A DNA stretch of 64,000 nucleotides. It comes from G963663315 sp965116335 (GTDB taxonomy: Bacteria > Pseudomonadota > Gammaproteobacteria > Arenicellales > Poriferihabitantaceae). The notes under the pieces are model-generated. The model was not told the origin of the DNA. It saw nothing but the letters and a program-made list of their open reading frames with translations, and ran no database searches. The DNA is taken from assembly GCA_965116335.1 (NCBI GenBank), contig OZ220677.1, positions 1,364,001 to 1,428,000 of the forward strand. Direction: 5' to 3'. Shown one piece after another: positions 17,613 to 26,138 of this stretch (within the stretch, counting starts at the first letter, position 1; the number at the start of each line of letters is the position of its first letter). Position numbers and translations under genes: made by a program.

Positions 17613-18986
17613 ATGAATAAAGCAGAACAACCGACAGACCAGGAAATGGACTCATTCACCCTGACTGACAACAGCACAGGACAATCCTGGCGGTTGCCAG
17701 CGCGCACCGGGGCAACCGGCAATCGGCTGGTTGATATCAAGGCGCTGTACGGTGATACCGGCGTGCTTACTTATGACCCCGGATTCACCTCCACCGCATC
17801 CTGCAAGTCGGATATCACCTGGATCAACGGCGACAAGGGCATCCTGTTGCATCGCGGCTACAGCATTGACGAGCTGGCGCAAAAGAGCGATTTCATGGAA
17901 GTCTGCTATCTCCTGCTGTACGGCGAATTACCTACTCCGGAACAAAAAGGCGAATTCGACAGCGAAATCAGGCACCATACCCTGATCCACCAGCAACTGG
18001 CGAAATTCTATTCCGGCTTCATGCGAAGCGCCCATCCGATGGCGATCATGGTCGGAGTGGTCGGCGCTCTGTCCGCCTTTTATCACGACAGCACGGATAT
18101 TACCGATGTCGAACAACGCAGAACGGCAGCGCATCGCCTGATCGCGAAAATGCCGACCATTGGCGCTTATGCCTACAAGTACTCTCTGGGGTTGCCGTTC
18201 CCGATGCCGCGCAACTCGCTCAGTTATTCCGAAAACCTGCTGCAAATGATGTTTTCCAACCCTGCGGAAGACTACAAGATCAATCCGGTTCTGGCGCGGG
18301 CGATTGACCGGATACTGATTCTGCACGCCGACCATGAACAGAACGCCTCCACCTCAACGGTGCGCCTGGCGGGTTCTTCAGGCGCCAATCCTTATGCTTG
18401 CATCGCATCTGGAATCGCGTCACTCTGGGGGCCGGCGCACGGCGGCGCCAACGAAGCTGTATTGAAAATGCTGGATGAAATCGGCAGCGTCGATCAAATC
18501 GACAAATACATCAAGAAGGCGCAGGACAAAACCGACAGTTTCCGCTTGATGGGTTTCGGGCATCGTGTCTATAAAAATTACGACCCCAGAGCCACCGTCA
18601 TGCGCCAGACCTGCCATGAAGTACTCAACGAGTTCGGCATCCATGATCAACAACTGGAGCTGGCGATGAAACTCGAGGAAATCGCATTGAGGGACGATTA
18701 TTTCATCGAGAAGAAACTGTATCCCAACGTGGATTTTTACTCCGGCATCATCATGAAGGCGATGGGATTCCCGACCTCAATGTTTACCGTTATGTTCGCC
18801 ATAGGCCGGACAGTAGGCTGGATCTCACACTGGAAGGAAATGCTGGTAGATGATGAGCAGAAAATCGGTCGCCCCCGCCAACTCTACCAGGGTCAACTGA
18901 AACGCCCCTACATCCCTCTCGAAAAACGCGGGCATACCGAAAAGAAAGTCATTTGGTCCTGGCTTTGGGGTGGCTCAAATAAATAA
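17613..18986 (+). CDS. gltA: Citrate synthase
   Basis: This 457-residue hexameric-type citrate synthase condenses oxaloacetate with acetyl-CoA as the entry to the TCA cycle. Catalytic His lies in ILHADHEQNASTST, the second His in GFGHRVYKNYDPRA, and Asp in PNVDFYSG. The protein is about 30 residues longer than E. coli GltA: it continues past the usual RPRQLY region with a tail ending SWLWGGSNK. The N-terminus is also slightly longer. Confidence 0.93.
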   Translation: MNKAEQPTDQEMDSFTLTDNSTGQSWRLPARTGATGNRLVDIKALYGDTGVLTYDPGFTSTASCKSDITWINGDKGILLHRGYSIDELAQKSDFMEVCYLLLYGELPTPEQKGEFDSEIRHHTLIHQQLAKFYSGFMRSAHPMAIMVGVVGALSAFYHDSTDITDVEQRRTAAHRLIAKMPTIGAYAYKYSLGLPFPMPRNSLSYSENLLQMMFSNPAEDYKINPVLARAIDRILILHADHEQNASTSTVRLAGSSGANPYACIASGIASLWGPAHGGANEAVLKMLDEIGSVDQIDKYIKKAQDKTDSFRLMGFGHRVYKNYDPRATVMRQTCHEVLNEFGIHDQQLELAMKLEEIALRDDYFIEKKLYPNVDFYSGIIMKAMGFPTSMFTVMFAIGRTVGWISHWKEMLVDDEQKIGRPRQLYQGQLKRPYIPLEKRGHTEKKVIWSWLWGGSNK

Positions 18987-19034
18987 ATCCGGTATTCCAT
19001 CAGCCGCTGCCGGGACTTATTCCGTCACGTCAAT

Positions 19035-19394
19035 ATGTTGACCAAAATCCTGATTACCGTGGCGGTAATTATCATCGTCGCCATCGTATTTAGAACCAAG
19101 GCTGCGCCCACCCGTTCGTCAACCGTGGAACCGCCCGATGAACGAGGGACATTATCTGTGCGCGGCGTCACTTATATCCTGTTGGGCATCCTGCTGTTGA
19201 TCGCTGCCGGGATTTTTATTGTTAAATTTCAGTCCGACAACAAAATCATCACCATTCGCGTTATCTCCGATGACGGCATCAGCACGGTCTATCAGGCACG
19301 GCAAAAAACCATCAAGGGTCGGCACTTCACCACGCTCGATGACAAGCAGGTAACTCTGGGAGAAAGTGACCGGATAGAGAGGGATGGGCGGTAA
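19035..19394 (+). CDS. Small two-helix membrane protein
   Basis: This 119-residue protein has an N-terminal membrane segment (ITVAVIIIVAIVF), a short cytoplasmic or periplasmic linker, a second segment (YILLGILLLIAAGIFIV) and a charged beta-rich tail ending ESDRIERDGR. I do not recognise a family. It overlaps the rhomboid gene by 11 nt, so the two are translated together. Confidence 0.7.
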   Translation: MLTKILITVAVIIIVAIVFRTKAAPTRSSTVEPPDERGTLSVRGVTYILLGILLLIAAGIFIVKFQSDNKIITIRVISDDGISTVYQARQKTIKGRHFTTLDDKQVTLGESDRIERDGR

Positions 19395-20016
19395 TTCTTC
19401 TGTGTTCTCCGGCATCCCGCTGATTACCCTCCTGATGGTCGGTATTTCCGTCCTGGTCTATGCCCTGATGAACCTCGGCATGGAACACGTTCTTGTAGGT
19501 CCCTTGCTGATCTCGGAATATGTGCGACCCACCCTGCCGGAAATCCAGCAAGGCGAGTGGTGGCGACTGGTGACGCCGATGTTCCTTCATTTCAGTATTT
19601 TTCACATCGTATTCAATATGTTATGGACCTGGGAACTGGGACGGATGATCGAATGGCAACAGGGCACCTGGCTACTGGTCATACTGGTATCCGCTATCAG
19701 CGTGATCTCGAATCTGGCTCAATACCTGGTATCCGGCCCCCTGTTCGGTGGTATGTCGGGAGTCATTTACGGGTTGTTCGGTTATGCCTGGATTCAGTCA
19801 TTGACCAATCCACGATTCCGGGTTCGCATAAACCCGGTGATTATAAAGCTGATGCTGGGCTGGTTCGTACTGTGCTGGTCTGGACTGCTTGAGATATTTT
19901 TCGGATTGAACGTTGCCAACACAGCACACAGCGCAGGTCTGGCAAGCGGAGGGGTAATCGCCTTGCTCGTCTCCGGCATGGTTCGCAGCAGAAGGAGACG
20001 GGATACCATCAGTTGA
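19384..20016 (+). CDS. Rhomboid family intramembrane serine protease
   Basis: This 210-residue protein has six hydrophobic segments. The rhomboid signature is complete: HFSIFHIVFNMLWTWELG in the second helix, the serine motif GGMSGVIYGLFGY (GXSG), and the catalytic His in NTAHSAGLASGG. Such enzymes cut membrane-spanning substrates within the bilayer. The substrate here is unknown. Confidence 0.9.
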   Translation: MGGNSSVFSGIPLITLLMVGISVLVYALMNLGMEHVLVGPLLISEYVRPTLPEIQQGEWWRLVTPMFLHFSIFHIVFNMLWTWELGRMIEWQQGTWLLVILVSAISVISNLAQYLVSGPLFGGMSGVIYGLFGYAWIQSLTNPRFRVRINPVIIKLMLGWFVLCWSGLLEIFFGLNVANTAHSAGLASGGVIALLVSGMVRSRRRRDTIS

Positions 20017-20167
20017 CTTATGTCTATGTACGCCTCGCATGAACACGATAGCGCGATTGCACAATACCCAGGCCGATGGATTTCATTGTGTTGTGGATGA
20101 CCTTCCAAGTGTGCATAATGCGCCAGCCTGACCCGACACAAAAACTCCATTTTGCAAGCGCTGGAAA

Positions 20168-23100
20168 ATGACACAAAACGCGAAAGAATTTGATGATATT
20201 CAAGGCCGCTATAATGGCCCGGAACTGGAAAAGTCGGTTCTCGACTTCTGGGAAAGGCATGCCATCTTCGAGAAGACTCTGCAACAAAGTGAAGGCAGAC
20301 CGCGTTTCAGCTTTAACGAAGGCCCACCGACGGCCAACGGCAAACCGGGCATTCATCACGTCCTGGCGCGTACATTCAAGGACATCTACCCCCGCTTCAA
20401 GACCATGCGCGGATTCCATGCGCCGCGCAAGGGCGGCTGGGATACGCACGGCCTGCCAGTCGAACATGAAATAGAAAAACAACTCGGCATTTTCGACAAG
20501 AAGGAAATCGAAAGCCAGGTCGGCATCACCGAATTTACCCGCAGATGCCGCGAATCGGTGATGACTTATATCGGTGAGTGGGAAGAGATGACTCGTCGCA
20601 TGGGATACTGGGTCAACCTGGATGAAGCCTATTACACACTGGATAACCAATACATTGAATCCACCTGGAACCTGCTCCAGAGAATCTGGAACAAAGGACT
20701 GATCTACAAGGGGTACAAGGTCGTCCCCTACGACCCGCGTATCGGCGCCACCCTGTCATCCCACGAAGTAGCGCAAGGCTACAAGGAGGTTGAAGACCCG
20801 TCTGTCACCGTGCGCTTCAGACTCAAGGGCGAAGCGAACACCTCATTTCTGGTCTGGACCACGACCCCCTGGACACTGCCCGCCAATCTGCTGCTCGCAG
20901 TCGGCGAGGATATTGACTATGCCTGGGTACGTCATAACGATGAAGTCCTGATTCTGGCCTGTGCCCGGGTCGCACACTACTTCACAGAACCGGACCTGCC
21001 CCGTGAAATAATCCGCACCGTCAAGGGCAGCGAACTGATTGGACTGCGCTATGAACGGCTGTTCGACTGGCTGACTATCGAATCCGGCGATTGCTTTCGC
21101 GTAGTCAGCGCCGATTTCGTCACGACCGAAGACGGCACCGGAATCGTGCATACAGCGCCCGCCTACGGCGTGGATGATCTTGCGCTCGGACAAAGGGAAG
21201 GATTGCCAGTGGTACACGGAGTCGGACTCGATGGCTGTTTCAAACCACAGGCCACGCCGGTTGCCGGATTGTTTTTCAAGGAAGCCGACCCGGTCATTTG
21301 TGAACTGCTGGACAACCAGGGTAATCTGTTCCTGAATGAAACGACATTCCACAATTATCCATTCGGCTGGCGTACCGGAGACCCGCTGATCTACTATGCG
21401 AAGGAAGCCTGGTACATCAGAACAACCGCCATAAAGGGCCGCATGGTGGCGCTGAACAAAACCATCAACTGGGTGCCCACAACCATCCGAGACGGCAGAT
21501 TCGGCCACTGGCTTTCAAACAATATTGATTGGGCGCTGTCGCGTGAACGCTTCTGGGGGACTCCGTTGCCGGTATGGACGGATAATCAGGGAGATTTCAT
21601 CTGCATTGGCTCACTGGACGAACTGGAAGCGCTGACCGGACAATCCATGCGCGACACAGACCTGCATCGCCCACAGATTGATGAGGTCACCTTCGTCCGG
21701 GAGGGGCGCACCTACCATCGGGTTCCCGAAGTCATTGATTGCTGGTTTGATTCCGGCGCCATGACCTATGCACAGTGGCACTACCCTTTCGAGAATCAGG
21801 ATGTTTTCGCCAAACACTTCCCGGCTGATTATATTTGTGAGGCCATCGACCAGACTCGGGGATGGTTTTATACCCTGCATGCCATCGCCGCCCTGGTGGA
21901 TGACAGCGTAGCCTATAAAAACTGCGTCTGCCTGAGTCATATTGTCGATGAACACGGCAAGAAAATGTCCAAGTCCCAGGGCAACATCGTCAATCCGTAT
22001 GACGTTTTCGATGTGGTCGGAGTCGATGCGCTGCGCTGGCTGTTCCTGGCACGCACCGCACCCGACGCGCAAAAAAGGATTTCGGTGGAAATCGTCCGGG
22101 AAGTGGCGGCGACCTTCATCAACACACTATGGAACACCTGGTCATTTTTTATACTTTATGCGCGGCTTGACCAGTTTGATACTGATCGACCCGTTGCTTT
22201 TTCCGACCGGCCACAGATCGACCGATGGGCACTGGCGCTCACCCACCAGACCTTGAAAACCGTGACCGAATCACTGGATCGATATGACGCTTTCGGAGCC
22301 GGACAAGCGATTGAGAAGCTGGTCGACCAGATCAGCAACTGGTATGTACGGCGCAATCGGCGCCGCTTCTGGAAGAGTGATGATGGCGATGACAAGCAGG
22401 CCGCCTACCTGACCCTGTATGAATGCCTGCACCTGATCGCACGCATGATCGCGCCATTCATGCCGTTTTTAAGCGAGGCGCTCTATCATAACCTGGGAAA
22501 ATACGATTCCAGCCACAAGCAAAGCGTACATCTGGCCGCATGGCCGGACTGGAATGCGGAAAGTCTCGATAGCGACCTGGTGGATGAGATGGATGTAGTG
22601 CAAACCATTGTCGGCCTCGGTCGCGCCGCCCGCGAGCAAAGCCGGGTACGTGTGCGCCAACCGCTTTCACAGATGCTGGTCAGCTCAACCTCTGCCGCCG
22701 TGCGCTCCGCGCTCAAAAAACATGAACGGCAAATCCTGGAAGAATTGAATATCAAGACCCTCGACTTCATCCACTCCGACCAGGAACTGATCCGCTATAC
22801 CATCAAGCCGAACTTCCCGCGTCTGGGCAAACGCTACGGCAAACTGATGCCAGCCATCAAAGCCGCCCTGGCTGAGGTGGATGCAAACCGGGTTGCGCGA
22901 CAGATTCAGGATGGCAAGACCCTTGAGATAGAAATTGAAGGCCAGCAAATCGTGTTCGAGGGCGAGGATATTCAGATCCTCACCTCATCAGCAGAAGGCT
23001 TCTCCGCTTGCTCCGGGCAAGGCTATCTGGTTGCGCTCAACACCTCACTGGATGACGAACTACTGATCGAAGGCGTCGCCCGCGAGCTGGTGAGAACCGT

Positions 23101-23317
23101 ACAAGATGCCCGCAAAACCGCCGGACTTGCGATTTCAGACAGGATTTCCCTATGTATCACCGGAACGCCAAGAGTACGCGCCGCACTGCATCAGCACCGG
23201 GAAACCATCCTCGCCGAAACCCTGGCAGTAGAACTGGTAGATTCGCTGGAGGGAGGGTTTACAGCCGAACGGTCTTTGGATGACGACCAATGGGTTATAT
23301 CGCTGAAGGGGCGGTAG
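20168..23317 (+). CDS. ileS: Isoleucyl-tRNA synthetase, type 2 (eukaryote-like)
   Basis: This 1049-residue enzyme charges tRNA-Ile. The ATP-binding motifs are PGIHHVLART (HIGH variant) and KKMSKSQGN. The N-terminus (FNEGPPTANGKPGIHH), the GGWDTHGLPVEHEIEKQLG segment, and a long C-terminal region without the Cys-rich zinc finger of E. coli IleS place it in the type 2 clade with eukaryotic cytosolic and mupirocin-tolerant bacterial IleRS. No lspA follows, unlike the usual gammaproteobacterial ileS-lspA pair. It was probably acquired horizontally, and it is the only ileS in this window. Confidence 0.93.
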   Translation: MTQNAKEFDDIQGRYNGPELEKSVLDFWERHAIFEKTLQQSEGRPRFSFNEGPPTANGKPGIHHVLARTFKDIYPRFKTMRGFHAPRKGGWDTHGLPVEHEIEKQLGIFDKKEIESQVGITEFTRRCRESVMTYIGEWEEMTRRMGYWVNLDEAYYTLDNQYIESTWNLLQRIWNKGLIYKGYKVVPYDPRIGATLSSHEVAQGYKEVEDPSVTVRFRLKGEANTSFLVWTTTPWTLPANLLLAVGEDIDYAWVRHNDEVLILACARVAHYFTEPDLPREIIRTVKGSELIGLRYERLFDWLTIESGDCFRVVSADFVTTEDGTGIVHTAPAYGVDDLALGQREGLPVVHGVGLDGCFKPQATPVAGLFFKEADPVICELLDNQGNLFLNETTFHNYPFGWRTGDPLIYYAKEAWYIRTTAIKGRMVALNKTINWVPTTIRDGRFGHWLSNNIDWALSRERFWGTPLPVWTDNQGDFICIGSLDELEALTGQSMRDTDLHRPQIDEVTFVREGRTYHRVPEVIDCWFDSGAMTYAQWHYPFENQDVFAKHFPADYICEAIDQTRGWFYTLHAIAALVDDSVAYKNCVCLSHIVDEHGKKMSKSQGNIVNPYDVFDVVGVDALRWLFLARTAPDAQKRISVEIVREVAATFINTLWNTWSFFILYARLDQFDTDRPVAFSDRPQIDRWALALTHQTLKTVTESLDRYDAFGAGQAIEKLVDQISNWYVRRNRRRFWKSDDGDDKQAAYLTLYECLHLIARMIAPFMPFLSEALYHNLGKYDSSHKQSVHLAAWPDWNAESLDSDLVDEMDVVQTIVGLGRAAREQSRVRVRQPLSQMLVSSTSAAVRSALKKHERQILEELNIKTLDFIHSDQELIRYTIKPNFPRLGKRYGKLMPAIKAALAEVDANRVARQIQDGKTLEIEIEGQQIVFEGEDIQILTSSAEGFSACSGQGYLVALNTSLDDELLIEGVARELVRTVQDARKTAGLAISDRISLCITGTPRVRAALHQHRETILAETLAVELVDSLEGGFTAERSLDDDQWVISLKGR

Positions 23318-23490
23318 GCTACAACATCGTTACGCACCCGAATTACTGTAAATTCGTGTTTTCACGCAAATGACGGCACGATTCCCAACCCATCATCGTA
23401 GGGGACGGTCTCTGTGCCGTCCCGCAACCGTCGGGACGCGCGCGCCAATCCTTACATGAAAAAATGGGGAGACTGCAGTGTAAAAAAGTA
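23318..23490. repeat. Dispersed repeat with GGGACGG palindrome
   Basis: The element GGGGACGGTCTCTGTGCCGTCCCGC (23401-23425) is followed by ACGCGCGCCAATCCTTACATG and AAAAAATGGGGAGAC. The same string, with a few changes, occurs at 40455-40526, and its first half also at 33840-33880 and 39870-39900. Confidence 0.8.
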
Positions 23491-23530
23491 TGTGGCGAGC
23501 AAACAGACTTTCCGGTTTCATAGCAAATGA
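23491..23530 (-). repeat. Left inverted repeat of the sulfur-system block
   Basis: TGTGGCGAGCAAA, seven variable bases, TCCGGTT, three bases, TAGCA matches the reverse complement of the 38-bp repeat at 32860-32897 at about three quarters of positions. It sits just upstream of the operon in opposite orientation to the right copy. Confidence 0.6.
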
Positions 23531-23566
23531 ATTGTCCGGTCAAGTGACCTATGCGGATAAAACAGT

Positions 23567-23572
23567 TATACT
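23567..23572 (+). promoter_or_regulatory. Possible -10 box of the sulfur-system operon
   Basis: TATACT lies about 110 nt before the preferred start of the first gene. No good -35 box is seen 16-18 nt upstream, so this is weak. If real, it rules out the ATG at 23551 as the start. Confidence 0.3.
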
Positions 23573-23682
23573 CTGAAACATGGAATAGACAAAGTCGAAC
23601 AGACGAGTGGTCAATCTGGAAACCATTGTTTGCCGGGTGTCAAGCCGGGCTATATTTCCTAGCGAACATCCATGAAACGAAA

Positions 23683-24936
23683 ATGATTGAGAACTCCAAA
23701 AAAGGCATTAAAACTGCCGTTTACCTTGATTATGCTGCGACCACCCCCGTTGACTCTCGCGTCATTTCAGTAATGTCTGACTTTTTGGGTATTGATGGGA
23801 TTTTCGGCAACGCCGCATCTCATTCGCATTATTTCGGGCGAGAAGCTGAGAAGGCGGTTGAAAAGGCACGAGCGCAAGTAGCAAGTCTTATCAATGCGAA
23901 TTCTTCCGATATTGTTTGGACCTCTGGCGCTACTGAGTCCATTAATTTGGCGATCAAGGGTGTAGCACAAGGCAACATCAGCCGAGGTAAACACCTTGTT
24001 ACATCAAGCCTTGAACACAAAGCAGTTCTTGATACATGCAAACAACTGGAGCGAGAGGGTTTCGATGTTACCTATCTCCACCCTGACAAGGAAGGTTTAA
24101 TATCTCCCGAAAGCGTAATAAAGGCATTGAAAGATGATACCATTCTTATTTCGCTCATGCATGTTAACAACGAGGTCGGCACAATAACAGACATCCAGTC
24201 GATCGGAGAGATAGCTCATGCTCGTGGCATTGTGTTCCATGTGGACGCTGCACAAAGTGCAGCACGTCTACCGATTGATACGGAATCAATCAAGGTTGAT
24301 CTGATTTCACTTAGTGGTCATAAGATGTACGGACCAAAGGGAGTTGGAGCATTATATCTACGCCGATCCTCCCATGTTCAAATGAAACCGCAAATGCACG
24401 GTGGTAGTCAGGAGCAGGGTTTGCGTTCTGGCACATTGGCAACGCATCAGTTAGCAGGAATGGGGGAAGCTTCAAATTTGATCATGCAATATCGAGAGCG
24501 AGATATGGACAGACATACCACACTTGATTCTCGATTGCTTGACCGTCTTGAGACTATTGATGGCATCATCCTGAATGGCAACCAGACAAATCGTGTCCCA
24601 GGGATCCTGAATATCGGATTCGCCTGCGTAGAAAGCGAATGCCTGATGATGTCGTTAAAGCACTTGGCCATCTCATCTGGATCAGCCTGTACATCCTCTC
24701 ATACAGAGCCTTCCCACGTTCTACTATCTCTGGGCTTGTCTGAAGATATAGCAAATTGTTCCGTGCGTTTTAGTCTCGGGAGATTCACGACCAAGGAAGA
24801 AATTGATTTTGCTGCAGAACGTGTCTGTAATGCCGTTGATACGTTACGCAAATTGTCTCGCCAGTGGCAGAGCTTCAACCGGAACATTCATCATGTTGCC
24901 GACTCTCGACCTCAAAACCTGACGGCAATGGCATAA
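23683..24936 (+). CDS. DndA/IscS-type cysteine desulfurase
   Basis: This is a 417-residue PLP enzyme. The start is taken at MIENSKKGIKT, just before the conserved YLDYAATTPVDSRV; a longer in-frame ATG at 23551 would add 44 residues without family character. The PLP Lys is in SLSGHKMYGPKG and the catalytic Cys loop in ISSGSACTSSHTEPSHVL. Such enzymes take sulfur from cysteine as a persulfide and hand it to a partner. As the first gene of an operon with a DndC-type protein it matches DndA/SspA rather than a general IscS: no iscU or fdx is nearby. The stop overlaps the next start (TAATG). Confidence 0.88.
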   Translation: MIENSKKGIKTAVYLDYAATTPVDSRVISVMSDFLGIDGIFGNAASHSHYFGREAEKAVEKARAQVASLINANSSDIVWTSGATESINLAIKGVAQGNISRGKHLVTSSLEHKAVLDTCKQLEREGFDVTYLHPDKEGLISPESVIKALKDDTILISLMHVNNEVGTITDIQSIGEIAHARGIVFHVDAAQSAARLPIDTESIKVDLISLSGHKMYGPKGVGALYLRRSSHVQMKPQMHGGSQEQGLRSGTLATHQLAGMGEASNLIMQYRERDMDRHTTLDSRLLDRLETIDGIILNGNQTNRVPGILNIGFACVESECLMMSLKHLAISSGSACTSSHTEPSHVLLSLGLSEDIANCSVRFSLGRFTTKEEIDFAAERVCNAVDTLRKLSRQWQSFNRNIHHVADSRPQNLTAMA

Positions 24937-26138
24937 TGAATAAATCTGCCCCACTAATGGAGGCACCTGTCATTCAAGAAAACAACATCGTACGAGTTGT
25001 TGAACGATTTGATTCCGTAATGAAGGTTATTCGGAAAGAATATCTGCGCAAACACCATGATCCTTGGGTCATAGCATATTCCGGGGGAAAAGACTCAACC
25101 CTTTTGCTCCAGATCGTTTGGGAGATGCTGTTATCCCTTCCCGAGTGCGATCGGCAACGCAAGGTATATGTTGTCGGTAACGACACGCTTGTTGAGTCTC
25201 CGTTGGTTATTCGCCACCTCAGAAATATGATCGACATAATTAATTATGCCGCTAAAGATGCGGGATTGCCAATCAAGACACAGATCACGAAACCGCACAT
25301 TGATCAGACATTCTGGGTCAACGTTATCGGTCGCGGCTATATCCCTCCGACACGTAATTTTCGGTGGTGTACTGATCGGATGAAAATCGTACCTACCAGT
25401 GAATTGCTCAACAAGCTTGTCAGTGTGCATAAACGTACTGTACTACTGGTAGGTACACGTAAGAGCGAATCTGCAAACCGCCGCCGCACCATGATCAAGC
25501 ATGGTGTCTCAGGAGTCAGGATGAACCCCCACAGTTCTGTTGATGGCTGTCGCATGTTCGCTCCGCTTGCAGAGTTTGAAGATGATGAGGTTTGGATGGT
25601 TTTGTTGCAGCGAAAACCGCCTTGGGGAGGAACCCATCGCAACTTGATCACACTCTACAAAAATGCTGGCGGAGGCGAATGTCCGCTGGTATTGACCAAG
25701 GATGATGCGCCATCATGCGGGACCACATCTCCAAGATTCGGTTGTTGGACATGCACTGTGATCAGCAAGGACCGGAGCTTGCGCGGGCTGATTGACTCCG
25801 GGCACGAGGATGCGGAAAGTTTCTCTCGCCTGTTCAATTTCCGAGAATGGTTAATTGAACTGCGAGAAGATAATTCCAATCGAGAGCGTGTACGTAGAGA
25901 CGGAAATTCGCGATATCGTATCGATGGTACTCTGATTATGGGACCCTTCACGCTTGAAGTCCGGCAAGAAATTCTCAAGCGACTGCAGGAACTGGAGCAA
26001 GAAATTGGACAGAGGCTTATTTCCGTATCGGAGCTTGATGTCATTGAGGATATCTGGCGTCGGGACCGGGTTCGTGAAGATTGCCGAGTAGCCCTGTCTA
26101 CCACAGTTACCCGAAAACCTGAGGGAATCCTGGCTTGA
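24936..26138 (+). CDS. DndC/SspD-type ATP-pyrophosphatase sulfurtransferase
   Basis: This 400-residue PAPS-reductase-like protein has the PP-loop IAYSGGKDSTLLL near residue 50. Cysteines lie in FRWCTDRMKI and in SCGTTSPRFGCWTCTV; the latter string is typical of DndC, which carries an Fe-S cluster and activates the DNA backbone for sulfur insertion. It is about 100 residues shorter than many DndC proteins. The family annotation is DNA phosphorothioation sulfurtransferase. The actual chemistry here is inferred. The next gene starts at a TTG that overlaps its stop by 4 nt. Confidence 0.85.
   Translation: MNKSAPLMEAPVIQENNIVRVVERFDSVMKVIRKEYLRKHHDPWVIAYSGGKDSTLLLQIVWEMLLSLPECDRQRKVYVVGNDTLVESPLVIRHLRNMIDIINYAAKDAGLPIKTQITKPHIDQTFWVNVIGRGYIPPTRNFRWCTDRMKIVPTSELLNKLVSVHKRTVLLVGTRKSESANRRRTMIKHGVSGVRMNPHSSVDGCRMFAPLAEFEDDEVWMVLLQRKPPWGGTHRNLITLYKNAGGGECPLVLTKDDAPSCGTTSPRFGCWTCTVISKDRSLRGLIDSGHEDAESFSRLFNFREWLIELREDNSNRERVRRDGNSRYRIDGTLIMGPFTLEVRQEILKRLQELEQEIGQRLISVSELDVIEDIWRRDRVREDCRVALSTTVTRKPEGILA

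Noticed and set aside
20024..20650. 208-codon minus-strand ORF over the start of ileS
   Set aside because: Antisense of a clearly conserved gene; product shows no family features.
23551..23682. Upstream ATG as start of the cysteine desulfurase
   Set aside because: The 44 extra residues lack family similarity and the frame there crosses the possible -10 box.
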